This document shows positions 36,392-44,441 of a stretch of DNA of 64,000 bases, one piece after another. The position numbers and the translations under genes were made by a program. Position 1 is the stretch's first letter. The number at the start of each line of letters is the position of its first letter. Origin of the DNA: Melioribacteraceae bacterium (GTDB taxonomy: Bacteria > Bacteroidota > Ignavibacteria > Ignavibacteriales > Melioribacteraceae); assembly GCA_016342755.1 (NCBI GenBank), contig JAEINS010000004.1:124001-188000 (forward strand). Reading direction: 5' to 3'. The notes under the pieces were generated by a model that saw only the letters and a list, made by a program, of their open reading frames with translations, did not search any database and was not told where the DNA came from.

Positions 36392-37196
36392 ACACGCGGC
36401 CGTTGCTGGAATGTTTTATCCAGAAAACCCGGAAGTGCTTTCAGAGACAGTTGATCTGATGTTAGATGAAACTAAATGTACAGAGCAATTCAAAAATATT
36501 TTTGGAATTGTTGCACCGCACGCTGGTTATATGTATTCGGGTAAAACCGCGGCTTGTGCTTATAATCTCCTTAAGGGAAAAGAAATTAATAGAGTGGTTA
36601 TAATTTCACCAAGTCATAGAGAATATTTTAAAGGCATATCTATTTTTGAAGGTGATGCTTACGAAACTCCGCTTGGAGAAGTTTTTATTGATGATGGTTT
36701 TAGAACTGAACTAACAAAGAATTCAGAAGTTATAATGGTTAATAATCATGGTCATCACGGAGAACACGCTCTGGAAGTACATATCCCGTTTTTGCAGAGA
36801 GTATTAAAAGATTTCACAATTGTGCCAATAGTTATGGGTGATCAGAGGCAACAGTTTATTGATGAGCTTGCAAAAAAACTAGCTCTGCTAATGGATAAAA
36901 AAACTATTGTGGTTGCCAGTTCAGACCTTTCACATTTTTACAACAAAAAAAATGCGGATCATATTGATTCAAAAATTGAAAAAAGAATTGCGAATTTTGA
37001 TTTTGAAGGTCTGCAACGTGATTTGGAAAATAAAACTTGTGAAGCCTGCGGCGGCGGCGCAATTGTAGCACTTATGAAAGCTGCTACAATTGCCGGTTAT
37101 AATAATTCAAAGGTGTTAAACAGATCAGATTCGGGAGATGTTTCAGGAGATAATTCAGAAGTAGTTGGATATCTTTCTGCGGTTATATATGGCTGA
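36378..37196 (+). CDS. amrB: AmmeMemoRadiSam system protein B (MEMO1-like)
   Basis: A 272-residue MEMO1 homologue, a fold related to class III extradiol dioxygenases. Motifs: RHAAVAGMFYPENPEVL at the start, GIVAPHAGYMYSGKTAACAY (His of the putative metal site), VIISPSHREYFKGISIF, HGEHALEVHIPFLQ, VVASSDLSHFYNKKNADHID and TCEACGGGAIVALM (conserved Cys). Human MEMO1 is reported to bind metals. A GGAGG ribosome-binding site is embedded in the end of amrA. Its last codons overlap the start of the DUF2520 gene. Confidence 0.9.
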   Translation: MTTVRHAAVAGMFYPENPEVLSETVDLMLDETKCTEQFKNIFGIVAPHAGYMYSGKTAACAYNLLKGKEINRVVIISPSHREYFKGISIFEGDAYETPLGEVFIDDGFRTELTKNSEVIMVNNHGHHGEHALEVHIPFLQRVLKDFTIVPIVMGDQRQQFIDELAKKLALLMDKKTIVVASSDLSHFYNKKNADHIDSKIEKRIANFDFEGLQRDLENKTCEACGGGAIVALMKAATIAGYNNSKVLNRSDSGDVSGDNSEVVGYLSAVIYG

Positions 37197-38085
37197 AATG
37201 GATGATGTTAAAATAGCTTTTATCGGAGCGGGAAAAATTGCCTACTCACTGGTTCCCGCTTTTATTGAAAAGGGATTTACTGTTCAGAGTATTATAAGCC
37301 GGGATATAAAATCAGCTAAAGATTTAGCGGATCAAAATCGTATAAAAAATTATTACGATAATATTGGGAATGATCTTATTGAAGCTGATCTCATTTTTTT
37401 AACAGTTCCCGACGATTCTATTGAGGTTGTTGTAAACGCGCTTTTAGAGACCAGGATAAGATTTGATAACAAAATAATTGTTCATACATCAGGTGCAAAA
37501 TCATCAAAAGATATATCCATGCTCGAATCAATTGGTGTTATAACTGCTTCATTTCATATTATGCAGACATTCCCGTTTTTACAAAGAGTTGCAATTGAAG
37601 ATTCCTACACCGCAATTGAAACACAAAATGAATCATGTTTTTCTTTGCTACAAAATATTTCTTCCAGACTAAACTTAAAACCATTTAGAATTGAAACTGA
37701 ACTTAAAGTAGTTTATCATCTTCTTGGTACAATTGCCTCCAATTTTTTAGTTGAGAAATTTTATAATATTGAAAATTGTTATAAAAAGATGAATGATGAT
37801 TTTCCAACATCCCATGATTTATTACTTCCTTTAATAAATAAGACCTTGGAAAACCTTATGAATAAAGGTTCCGAGAAATCATTGTCAGGACCAATTGAAC
37901 GTGGTGATTTAACAACAATCAAAAATCATTTAGCAGTTATAGAAGGCAATTCAGATTTCTCACTCAGTTATGCGGCGGTATCATTGAACCTGGTTAATCT
38001 TGCAGAAACGAAAGGTAGTATTGATAGGGTTAAAGCTAATGAACTTCGCAAATTCTTGAAACAAAAAATTAAAGAACTAATCTAA
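37189..38085 (+). CDS. Rossmann-like/DUF2520 dehydrogenase-like protein
   Basis: About 298 residues in two domains: an N-terminal NAD(P)-binding Rossmann fold (VKIAFIGAGKIAYSLVPAF with the GxGxxA dinucleotide motif, then FLTVPDDSIEVVV and IIVHTSGAKSS), and a C-terminal helical DUF2520 domain with the family's LSGPIERGDLTTIKNHL block. It resembles 6-phosphogluconate or pyrroline-carboxylate reductase-type dehydrogenases, but the substrate is unknown. The start is taken at ATG 37189, overlapping amrB by 8 bp; ATG 37198 is the alternative. Last gene of the tnaA operon. Confidence 0.82.
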   Translation: MAEMDDVKIAFIGAGKIAYSLVPAFIEKGFTVQSIISRDIKSAKDLADQNRIKNYYDNIGNDLIEADLIFLTVPDDSIEVVVNALLETRIRFDNKIIVHTSGAKSSKDISMLESIGVITASFHIMQTFPFLQRVAIEDSYTAIETQNESCFSLLQNISSRLNLKPFRIETELKVVYHLLGTIASNFLVEKFYNIENCYKKMNDDFPTSHDLLLPLINKTLENLMNKGSEKSLSGPIERGDLTTIKNHLAVIEGNSDFSLSYAAVSLNLVNLAETKGSIDRVKANELRKFLKQKIKELI

Positions 38086-38233
38086 AACACCTGTCACATT
38101 AACCATTTTCAAATTATATCAATAAATTCCCCCCATAATAGTTAATCCGTTATTAAATACTCTTGAATATCATACACATTCAAACTAACTTTAATTCTTA
38201 AAAATAATTTATGATATTGAAAAAGGGCTTATA

Positions 38234-41062
38234 ATGAAATCAGTTGTAAATGTTGTGTTAATAGTTTTGTTATTCTGTTCAACATGTTTTGGCGGAACCA
38301 AAATAATTAGTAAAAACGGTAAAAAATATCAGTCAAACAGTGTAATTGTAAAGTTCAAAAATATTGAGGGACTTAGAAACTTTTCATTAAACAGCCTGAA
38401 TAAAAAATCAGTTTCTGTATTAAAAAAACTTGGTGCCGAAAAAATAACTCAGATGTTTAACAACGAAGAAGTTTCAACAATTGAAGAAAAAGAATTGTTG
38501 AAAATTGGAACGGTTGAATTTTCTACTCCTTACGATCCTATATATTTCGCGAATAAAATTAGTAAGCTAGAAGAAATAGAATGGGCTGAGCCCGATTATA
38601 TATATGATTTAGCTTACGAACCAAGTGATCCCAAATATACAGACGGTACTCAGTGGTTTCTTAATATGATTGAAGCATCAAAAGCCTGGAATATTTCCAA
38701 GGGCAGTGAAGAAATAATAATTGGAATAATTGATACCGGAGTTGATTGGGATCATCCTGATCTTGCTACAAATATTTGGGCAAATTCTGAAGAAATTGCT
38801 GGAAATGGAATTGATGATGATGGTAATGGATACATTGATGATATAAGAGGTTGGGATTTTGGAGGATTAGACGGAACAGAAGACAATAACCCGATGGAAG
38901 ACAGATCAGACCATGGTACACACGTTGCTGGTTTGGCAAGTGGTGTTACAGATAATGGGGTTGGGATTGCTTCAATTGGTTTTAATTGTAAAATAATTCC
39001 TATTAAAGTTTCTAGAGATGATGTTCGTAATGAAAGTAATACTGCACTTGTAAGTTATGGTTATCAGGGTATAAAGTATGCGGTTGATAACGGAGCTAAA
39101 ATAATCAACTGTAGTTGGGGCGGTTCCGGTTATTCTAATTTTGGAAATTCAATTATAGAATATGCTTTATCAAAAAACGTACTTGTTGTTGCGGCAGCTG
39201 GTAATGATAGTGAAAATTCAATTATATTTCCTGCTGCATACGAGGGTGTTCTTTCGGTGGGCGCAACAGATTCTGATGATGTAAGATCATACTTTTCTAA
39301 TTATGGACTCGATTTAGATGTAATGGCTCCCGGATCAAATATTTATGCAACCTGGCAAAATGACGGTTATATAAGTGTTCAGGGTACATCAATGGCAGCA
39401 CCAATTACTGCCGGACTTGCAGGATTGGTAGCCGCAGCATATCCTCATTATAACGCTCTGCAAATTGGAGAGCAGATTAGAGTTAATACTGATAACATCT
39501 ATGCCGTGAATAATTTTTATGATAAACAACTTGGCAGCGGTAGAATAAATGCCTACAAAGCTTTGAAAAATGATTCATCGGTTTCAGTTAGAGCTACAAA
39601 GATTGCTGTAGTTGATGAAGTAGACGATAATCTTCTGTTGCCCGGGGAGATTGTTTATTTCGATTTGACTCTGACTAACTACCTTTTTAATACCAGCAAT
39701 CTGAAGGTTAAACTTTCTACGGAGAGCAGTTATATAGAAATAGTAAATAATAGTGCGGATGTTGGATATCTTTCTACTCTTCAGGAAAAGAAACTCCCGG
39801 ATAATTCATTTGTAATTAAAATTAGGCAGGATGCTCCAAATAATGAAAATGTTAAAATGCTGTTTGAATTTACCGATGGCGGGTATTATGGTTTTCAGTG
39901 GGTGAGTTTACTTATAAATCCTACTTATAGAACTCAGGTAGCTGAGAATGTTGCCTTAACTATTACAAGCAAAGGTGCTTTGGCTTATAATGATTTTCCG
40001 GAAAATACATTGGGCGATGGATTTTCTTACAAAGAGAATTCAAGTGTAATGTTCGAAGGAGCTTTGATGTATGGAACATCTTCTTCTGATTTAATGGATG
40101 CGGCCAGAGCCGGTGATAATCAGAGCGCGGATTTTGTCCGAAATATTCCGATAAGTATTTCTACTAACAGCGGTATAAGCGATTATGAAGGCTTTACAAG
40201 GTTTGAAGATGTAAATAGTTCGATCAAAACAGACTTATATTCGTATACATATTCTGATTCACCAAACGGGGATTTTATTATTCTTAGATATATTTTTAAA
40301 AATATTTCCGGGAGCGATATTTCAAATTTTTATGCGGGAATATTTTATGATTTTGATATTGGTGCATCTGACAAAGTTGAGTACGATAATACAGATAATT
40401 TTGGTTACTCCTATTCATACGAAGAACCGGGAACGCCCTACTATGGAACAGCACTTGTTTCCGGCGATGAATATGGTTTTTACGCTATGAATAATGGTGA
40501 TTCGGATTCAACACAAATTGAAATCTATAATGATTTTACAAAGGAAGAAAAGTGGAGAGCATTATCAAGCGGATTAACAAAGACCACTTCTGGTCCTGCT
40601 GATGCATCTATGGTTATCTCCGGCGGATCATATAATATTTCTGTGGATGATTCTGTAGTTGTCGCGTTTGTAATTGCTGCCGGTGATGATTTAGAAAAAC
40701 TAAAAAATACAATTTTACAAAGCAGAAGTACTTATAATGGCATAGTTACAAACACAAGTAATGAAGCAGAGATTCCGGCAATATTTTCGTTAGAGCAAAA
40801 TTATCCAAACCCGTTTAATCCCGCAACTACTATTGAATATTCAATCCCGGCGGGTGTAAGCAATGACCTCTCCGTGAAAAAAACAATTTTGACGGTTTAT
40901 GATTTACTGGGAAGGGAAATAAAAACCATAGTAAACGAAAATCAAAAACCGGGAAAATATAAAATCCGTTTTAATGGAAATGAATTATCAAGCGGAGTAT
41001 ATTTCTACAGTATAAAAGCTGGTGATTTTTACGATGTAAAAAAAATGATGCTGTTAAAATAA
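38234..41062 (+). CDS. Secreted subtilase (S8) with type IX secretion sorting domain
   Basis: A 942-residue secreted serine protease. Signal peptide at about 1-20 (VVNVVLIVLLFCSTCFGG), an inhibitor-like propeptide at about 25-130, and an S8 catalytic domain at about 135-455 with Asp in GIIDTGVDWDHPD, His in DHGTHVAGLASG and Ser in GTSMAAPITAG; the oxyanion Asn is in AAAGND. A large beta-rich middle of about 380 residues follows, then a C-terminal T9SS domain at about 860-942 (LEQNYPNPFNPATTIEY...LSSGVYFYSIKAG...KKMMLLK). All catalytic residues are present. Two further genes follow almost without gaps. Confidence 0.92.
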   Translation: MKSVVNVVLIVLLFCSTCFGGTKIISKNGKKYQSNSVIVKFKNIEGLRNFSLNSLNKKSVSVLKKLGAEKITQMFNNEEVSTIEEKELLKIGTVEFSTPYDPIYFANKISKLEEIEWAEPDYIYDLAYEPSDPKYTDGTQWFLNMIEASKAWNISKGSEEIIIGIIDTGVDWDHPDLATNIWANSEEIAGNGIDDDGNGYIDDIRGWDFGGLDGTEDNNPMEDRSDHGTHVAGLASGVTDNGVGIASIGFNCKIIPIKVSRDDVRNESNTALVSYGYQGIKYAVDNGAKIINCSWGGSGYSNFGNSIIEYALSKNVLVVAAAGNDSENSIIFPAAYEGVLSVGATDSDDVRSYFSNYGLDLDVMAPGSNIYATWQNDGYISVQGTSMAAPITAGLAGLVAAAYPHYNALQIGEQIRVNTDNIYAVNNFYDKQLGSGRINAYKALKNDSSVSVRATKIAVVDEVDDNLLLPGEIVYFDLTLTNYLFNTSNLKVKLSTESSYIEIVNNSADVGYLSTLQEKKLPDNSFVIKIRQDAPNNENVKMLFEFTDGGYYGFQWVSLLINPTYRTQVAENVALTITSKGALAYNDFPENTLGDGFSYKENSSVMFEGALMYGTSSSDLMDAARAGDNQSADFVRNIPISISTNSGISDYEGFTRFEDVNSSIKTDLYSYTYSDSPNGDFIILRYIFKNISGSDISNFYAGIFYDFDIGASDKVEYDNTDNFGYSYSYEEPGTPYYGTALVSGDEYGFYAMNNGDSDSTQIEIYNDFTKEEKWRALSSGLTKTTSGPADASMVISGGSYNISVDDSVVVAFVIAAGDDLEKLKNTILQSRSTYNGIVTNTSNEAEIPAIFSLEQNYPNPFNPATTIEYSIPAGVSNDLSVKKTILTVYDLLGREIKTIVNENQKPGKYKIRFNGNELSSGVYFYSIKAGDFYDVKKMMLLK

Positions 41063-41063
41063 A

Positions 41064-41408
41064 ATGAGTTCAAATAGAGAAATAGTAACAAAATCAATTA
41101 TACTGGCATTTTCAGCATGTATTTCTGCGTTCTCTTCCGGAATGCTGTTAAATAATTTTCTAAGAAACAGCAGTTTTATAGTTTTTATTCCACTATTTGT
41201 GTTTGTATTTATAATCTTGTTTGAACTGGTATACTTCATTTGTTCTGCTCTTTTAAGAAAAATTAGTTACTTTTATTCCCTTAATTCCAGAATAATAGGA
41301 TTGTTTAAAAAGACAAATGCCGGACAATTCAATTCTATAAATGATGAAGAAAAAGAAAGATTAAAAAATCTTATTAATGTTAAAAAGGAAGATCGGGGTA
41401 AAGAGTGA
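41064..41408 (+). CDS. Small two-TM membrane protein of unknown function
   Basis: 114 residues with two strong hydrophobic segments (about 8-30 and 37-62) and a charged cytosolic C-terminus rich in Lys and Glu. I recognise no family. It begins 1 bp after the subtilase stop and its stop overlaps the GTG start of the 5'-nucleotidase (GTGA), so it sits inside a three-gene transcription unit. Confidence 0.65.
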   Translation: MSSNREIVTKSIILAFSACISAFSSGMLLNNFLRNSSFIVFIPLFVFVFIILFELVYFICSALLRKISYFYSLNSRIIGLFKKTNAGQFNSINDEEKERLKNLINVKKEDRGKE

Positions 41409-43150
41409 AAAGGATTTTAATATTACTTCTTGTTTTAAGTGTAGTTGGTATAAACGCTCAAACAGTAAAATTAAAAATTATAGAAACCACAGATGTCCAT
41501 GGCTCAGTGTTTCCATACGATTTCAAAAATGATAAAGAAAAAAATGGATCTTTAGCTCAGGTTCATACTTATGTTAATGAAGAGCGCGCAAAAGAAGATC
41601 AGCATGTTTTACTAATTGATAATGGTGATATTCTTCAGGGAACACCCTTAGTTTATTATTATAACTTTGAAAAAACAGATGTTCCTCATGTTTATGCGGA
41701 TGTAATGAATTACATGAAATATGATGTTGGTACAGTTGGCAATCATGATATAGAAACAGGACATCCGGTTTACGATAAATTTAGAACTGAGATTGATTTT
41801 CCCTGGCTTGCGGCAAATGCTATTGATACAAAAACCGGCAAACCGTATTTTGAGCCTTATAAGATACTAGAAGTTGAAGGAATTAAAATTGCTGTTATTG
41901 GATTAATTACGCCTCACATTCCAAACTGGCTGCCAGAAAAAATTTGGGAAGGAATTGAGTTTGAAGATATGATTGAAACTGCTAAAAAGTATGTTGATCT
42001 GATAAAGCAAAATGAAAATCCGGATTTAGTGATAGGACTTTTCCACTCGGGCGGTGATTATAATTATAACGAACAGGATGCCGATACTTACAAAAACGAG
42101 AATGCTTCCCAGCTTATTGCCAAAAGGGTAATAGGATTTGATATAATATATGTTGGTCACGATCATAAAATTTGGAATAAAAAGGTTGAAAATAGTGACG
42201 GAGACAGTGTTTTATTTTTAGGCGCGTCAAGCAGTGCCAGAAATACAGCGGTAGCAAATGTTCTTTTAACTAAAGAAAATAATAATTGGGTTTCCGAATG
42301 TTCCGGTAAAATAGTTGAAATGAGTAATTATAAACCAGATTCTGTTTTTGTAGAAAAGTTCAAAAACTCATTTAAAACAGTTCGTGAATACGTAAACAAA
42401 CCAATTGGAAAATTAACGAAAGATATCTCAACTATCGATGCTATTTTAGGTCCTTCAGAATTTGTTGATTTAATTCATACAATTCAATTAGAACTTACAA
42501 AAGCTGATGTGTCTTTTTCCGCTCCGCTCAGTTTTAATACGACCTTAAATAAAGGCGATATCTATGTTAGAGATATGTTTAAACTTTACAAATATGAGAA
42601 TCTGCTTTATACAATGGAGCTTACCGGCAAAGAGATTAAAGATTATCTAGAGTATACTTATTTTCTCTGGTTCAGTAAAATGAATAACGCTGATGATCAT
42701 CTATTAAAATATGTTAAAGATGAAAATGGGGAAATAAAATATTCTGAAAGAAGTAAAGCACCAATGCTTGATGCAAGATTCTATAATTTTGATTGTGCCG
42801 CCGGAATTGATTATACAGTCGATTTATCAAAAGAACCGGGCAAAAGAGTTTCAATAATTTCTCTTAGCACTGGAAAACCTTTTGATGAAAATGTTAAATA
42901 CAAAGTCGCGTTAAACTCATACAGAGGAAACGGCGGCGGCGGGCATCTTATAAAAGGAGCCGGAATTCCGCATGAAGAATTAAGCAAAAGAATAATAACT
43001 TCAACAGAAAAAGATTTACGTTATTTTATGATGGAATGGATAAAAGATAAAGGTGTGGTTAATCCTGCATTGCTGAATAACTGGAAAGTAATTCCAGAAG
43101 ACTGGTATAAAAAAGCCAGAGAAAAAGATTATAAAATTTTATTTGAATAA
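41405..43150 (+). CDS. Exported 5'-nucleotidase / metallophosphoesterase (UshA-like)
   Basis: 581 residues. Signal peptide (RILILLLVLSVVGINAQ), then the metallophosphatase domain at about 22-285 with IIETTDVHGSVFPYD (metal Asp and His), LLIDNGDILQGTP (Asp), GTVGNHDIETG (Asn/His), IGLFHSGGD and YVGHDHKIW (His). The C-terminal 5'-nucleotidase domain (about 330-560) has SFNTTLNKGDIYVRDMFKLYKYEN and YKVALNSYRGNGGGGHLI for nucleoside recognition. Probably releases phosphate and nucleosides from extracellular nucleotides in the periplasm. It starts at GTG, overlapping the previous gene by 4 bases. Confidence 0.9.
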   Translation: MKRILILLLVLSVVGINAQTVKLKIIETTDVHGSVFPYDFKNDKEKNGSLAQVHTYVNEERAKEDQHVLLIDNGDILQGTPLVYYYNFEKTDVPHVYADVMNYMKYDVGTVGNHDIETGHPVYDKFRTEIDFPWLAANAIDTKTGKPYFEPYKILEVEGIKIAVIGLITPHIPNWLPEKIWEGIEFEDMIETAKKYVDLIKQNENPDLVIGLFHSGGDYNYNEQDADTYKNENASQLIAKRVIGFDIIYVGHDHKIWNKKVENSDGDSVLFLGASSSARNTAVANVLLTKENNNWVSECSGKIVEMSNYKPDSVFVEKFKNSFKTVREYVNKPIGKLTKDISTIDAILGPSEFVDLIHTIQLELTKADVSFSAPLSFNTTLNKGDIYVRDMFKLYKYENLLYTMELTGKEIKDYLEYTYFLWFSKMNNADDHLLKYVKDENGEIKYSERSKAPMLDARFYNFDCAAGIDYTVDLSKEPGKRVSIISLSTGKPFDENVKYKVALNSYRGNGGGGHLIKGAGIPHEELSKRIITSTEKDLRYFMMEWIKDKGVVNPALLNNWKVIPEDWYKKAREKDYKILFE

Positions 43151-43156
43151 AAAAAT

Positions 43157-43268
43157 GGAGTTGTCTCAAAACCACTTGTCATTCTTAGGTATTACTAGAA
43201 TAAAAACAAAACTTCGTACATTTACTATGCTCAGTTCGAAATGACATTTTCACTTTTGAGACAGCTCC
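43157..43268. repeat. 112-bp inverted-repeat element between convergent genes
   Basis: GGAGTTGTCTCAAAA (43157-43171) pairs with TTTTGAGACAGCTCC (43254-43268) at 14 of 15 positions, and inside it TGTCATT (43177-43183) pairs with AATGACA (43240-43246). No open frame is inside. It looks like a non-coding dispersed palindrome or MITE-like unit, and may also terminate both convergent transcripts. Confidence 0.65.
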
Positions 43269-43273
43269 TGGTT

Positions 43274-43591
43274 TTATAACTCAGATTTTAATCTATCAAC
43301 TTTGCCCCAACTGCCGCCGTTAAGTACTTCAGAAATGCCGCTGCTTTTTAACATCATCTTTGCGCTTGCACTTCTAGAGCCGGATGCACAGCAAACAATA
43401 ATTGGCTGACGCATTTTACTAATTTTTTTTTGACTTGATGAAATTTTATCCATTGGAATATTGATAGAACCTTTAATAGATCCCGATCTAAATTCCTCCG
43501 TTGTTCTAACATCAATAATACTTCCGTTTTTACTTAAAGCTTCTTTTAAAAGTGTGCTTTTATCTCCAAATAACAGATCTAACAATCCCAA
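43274..43591 (-). CDS. Rhodanese-like domain protein
   Basis: A 105-residue single-domain rhodanese. Features: IIDVRTTEEFRSGSIKGSINIPMDKI, and the active-site loop VCCASGSRSASA whose Cys accepts the sulfur; the C-terminal LNGGSWGKVDRL completes the fold. There is no signal peptide, so a cytosolic sulfurtransferase. It starts at TTG, supported by GGAG seven bases upstream. Its sulfur donor and acceptor are unknown and no sulfur genes are adjacent. Confidence 0.88.
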   Translation of the reverse strand: MGLLDLLFGDKSTLLKEALSKNGSIIDVRTTEEFRSGSIKGSINIPMDKISSSQKKISKMRQPIIVCCASGSRSASAKMMLKSSGISEVLNGGSWGKVDRLKSEL

Positions 43592-43678
43592 ATTTGCTTC
43601 TCCAAAGTTTTAATAATTAAAATGGTTAGATACAAAATAAAGATAAACGATTCAGATTAAAATCAGTTTTGTATATTG

Positions 43679-43706
43679 GTTACCAACGGATTAATCCATT
43701 GGTTAC
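43679..43706. repeat. GTTACCAACGGAT palindrome
   Basis: GTTACCAACGGAT (43679-43691) is answered by ATCCATTGGTTAC (43694-43706) with two mismatches. The arms closely resemble the perfect GTTAACCAATGGA hairpin after ccdA at 54973-55002, so the two are probably copies of one palindrome. It lies just before the cytosine deaminase gene. Confidence 0.6.
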
Positions 43707-43746
43707 ACTTATGCGGCTAAAAAAATCACTAAACTATTAGGAAAAT

Positions 43747-44196
43747 ATGATGAAAATAGAAAATCAGAAAATGCTGGAAGTAGCAATTGAAGAAGCCAGA
43801 CTTGGATTAGCCGAAGGCGGTATTCCAATTGGCGGGGCAGTATTTGATTCGGAGGGAAATTTGCTTGGGCGTGGACATAATCGCAGAGTTCAGGAGGATG
43901 ATCCTTCAATTCACGGCGAAACAGATGCTTTCCGTAAAGCGGGCAGACAAAAAACTTACAGAGACAAAATAATGGTAACAACTTTAGCACCATGTTATTA
44001 TTGCTGCGGATTAATTGTCCAATTCAAAATTGGGAAAGTAATTCTGGGAGAGTCGGTGAACTTTAAAGGCGGTGTAGACTGGCTTAAAGAAAAAGGTGTT
44101 GAAGTTGTTGATATGAATTCGAAAGAATGTGTAGAGATGCTTTCTTCATATATTGATAAAAATCCGGAAGTCTGGAATGAGGATATTGGCGAGTAG
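43747..44196 (+). CDS. Cytosine deaminase, yeast Fcy1-like zinc type
   Basis: A 149-residue CDA-fold zinc deaminase. Zinc site: IHGETDAF (His and catalytic Glu) and LAPCYYCCG (PCxxC). Beyond the general fold it resembles yeast cytosine deaminase in the details: GGIPIGGAVFDSEGNLLGRGHNRRVQ, GESVNFKGGVDWLKEKGVEVV, and a C-terminus reading NPEVWNEDIGE next to yeast's 'RPQDWFEDIGE'. The likely reaction is cytosine to uracil plus ammonia, unlike the larger CodA of E. coli. ATG 43750 is an equally good start (AGGA upstream). A terminator lies further downstream. Confidence 0.85.
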   Translation: MMKIENQKMLEVAIEEARLGLAEGGIPIGGAVFDSEGNLLGRGHNRRVQEDDPSIHGETDAFRKAGRQKTYRDKIMVTTLAPCYYCCGLIVQFKIGKVILGESVNFKGGVDWLKEKGVEVVDMNSKECVEMLSSYIDKNPEVWNEDIGE

Positions 44197-44336
44197 CTTT
44201 AGTTTGCATATAATTATTCTATATTAAATCATGATTAGATTTTTTGAAATTTACTAATTCAACAGATTATTATCTTACATTAACCTGAAAAGTATTAATT
44301 AGCATAAAAGAGTCTCAAATTGCCGGGTTTTTAAAC

Positions 44337-44365
44337 AGCTTCAAAAATAGTTGAAGCTTTTTTTT
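44337..44365 (+). terminator. Intrinsic terminator upstream of the GH30 gene
   Basis: AGCTTCAA/TTGAAGCT with a 6-nt loop followed by eight T residues. It ends transcripts from the cytosine deaminase side. The 140 bp before it show no gene. Confidence 0.85.
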
Positions 44366-44371
44366 AAACAA

Positions 44372-44412
44372 TTTAAATCTGACCAACTAATCTTTTATAT
44401 TTGCACTTGCCT
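44372..44412 (+). promoter_or_regulatory. Copy 1 of a 41-bp promoter-like repeat (GH30)
   Basis: Begins TTTAAATCTGACC and contains CTAATCTTTTATATTTGC. It matches 45940-45980 at 37 of 41 positions. TATATTTG (44396-44403) fits the TAnnTTTG -7 box of Bacteroidota-type primary sigma factors, and the GH30 start lies about 38 bases downstream. Confidence 0.55.
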
Positions 44413-44441
44413 GGTTAAAAAATTAAATGAGAGAAAAAGTA

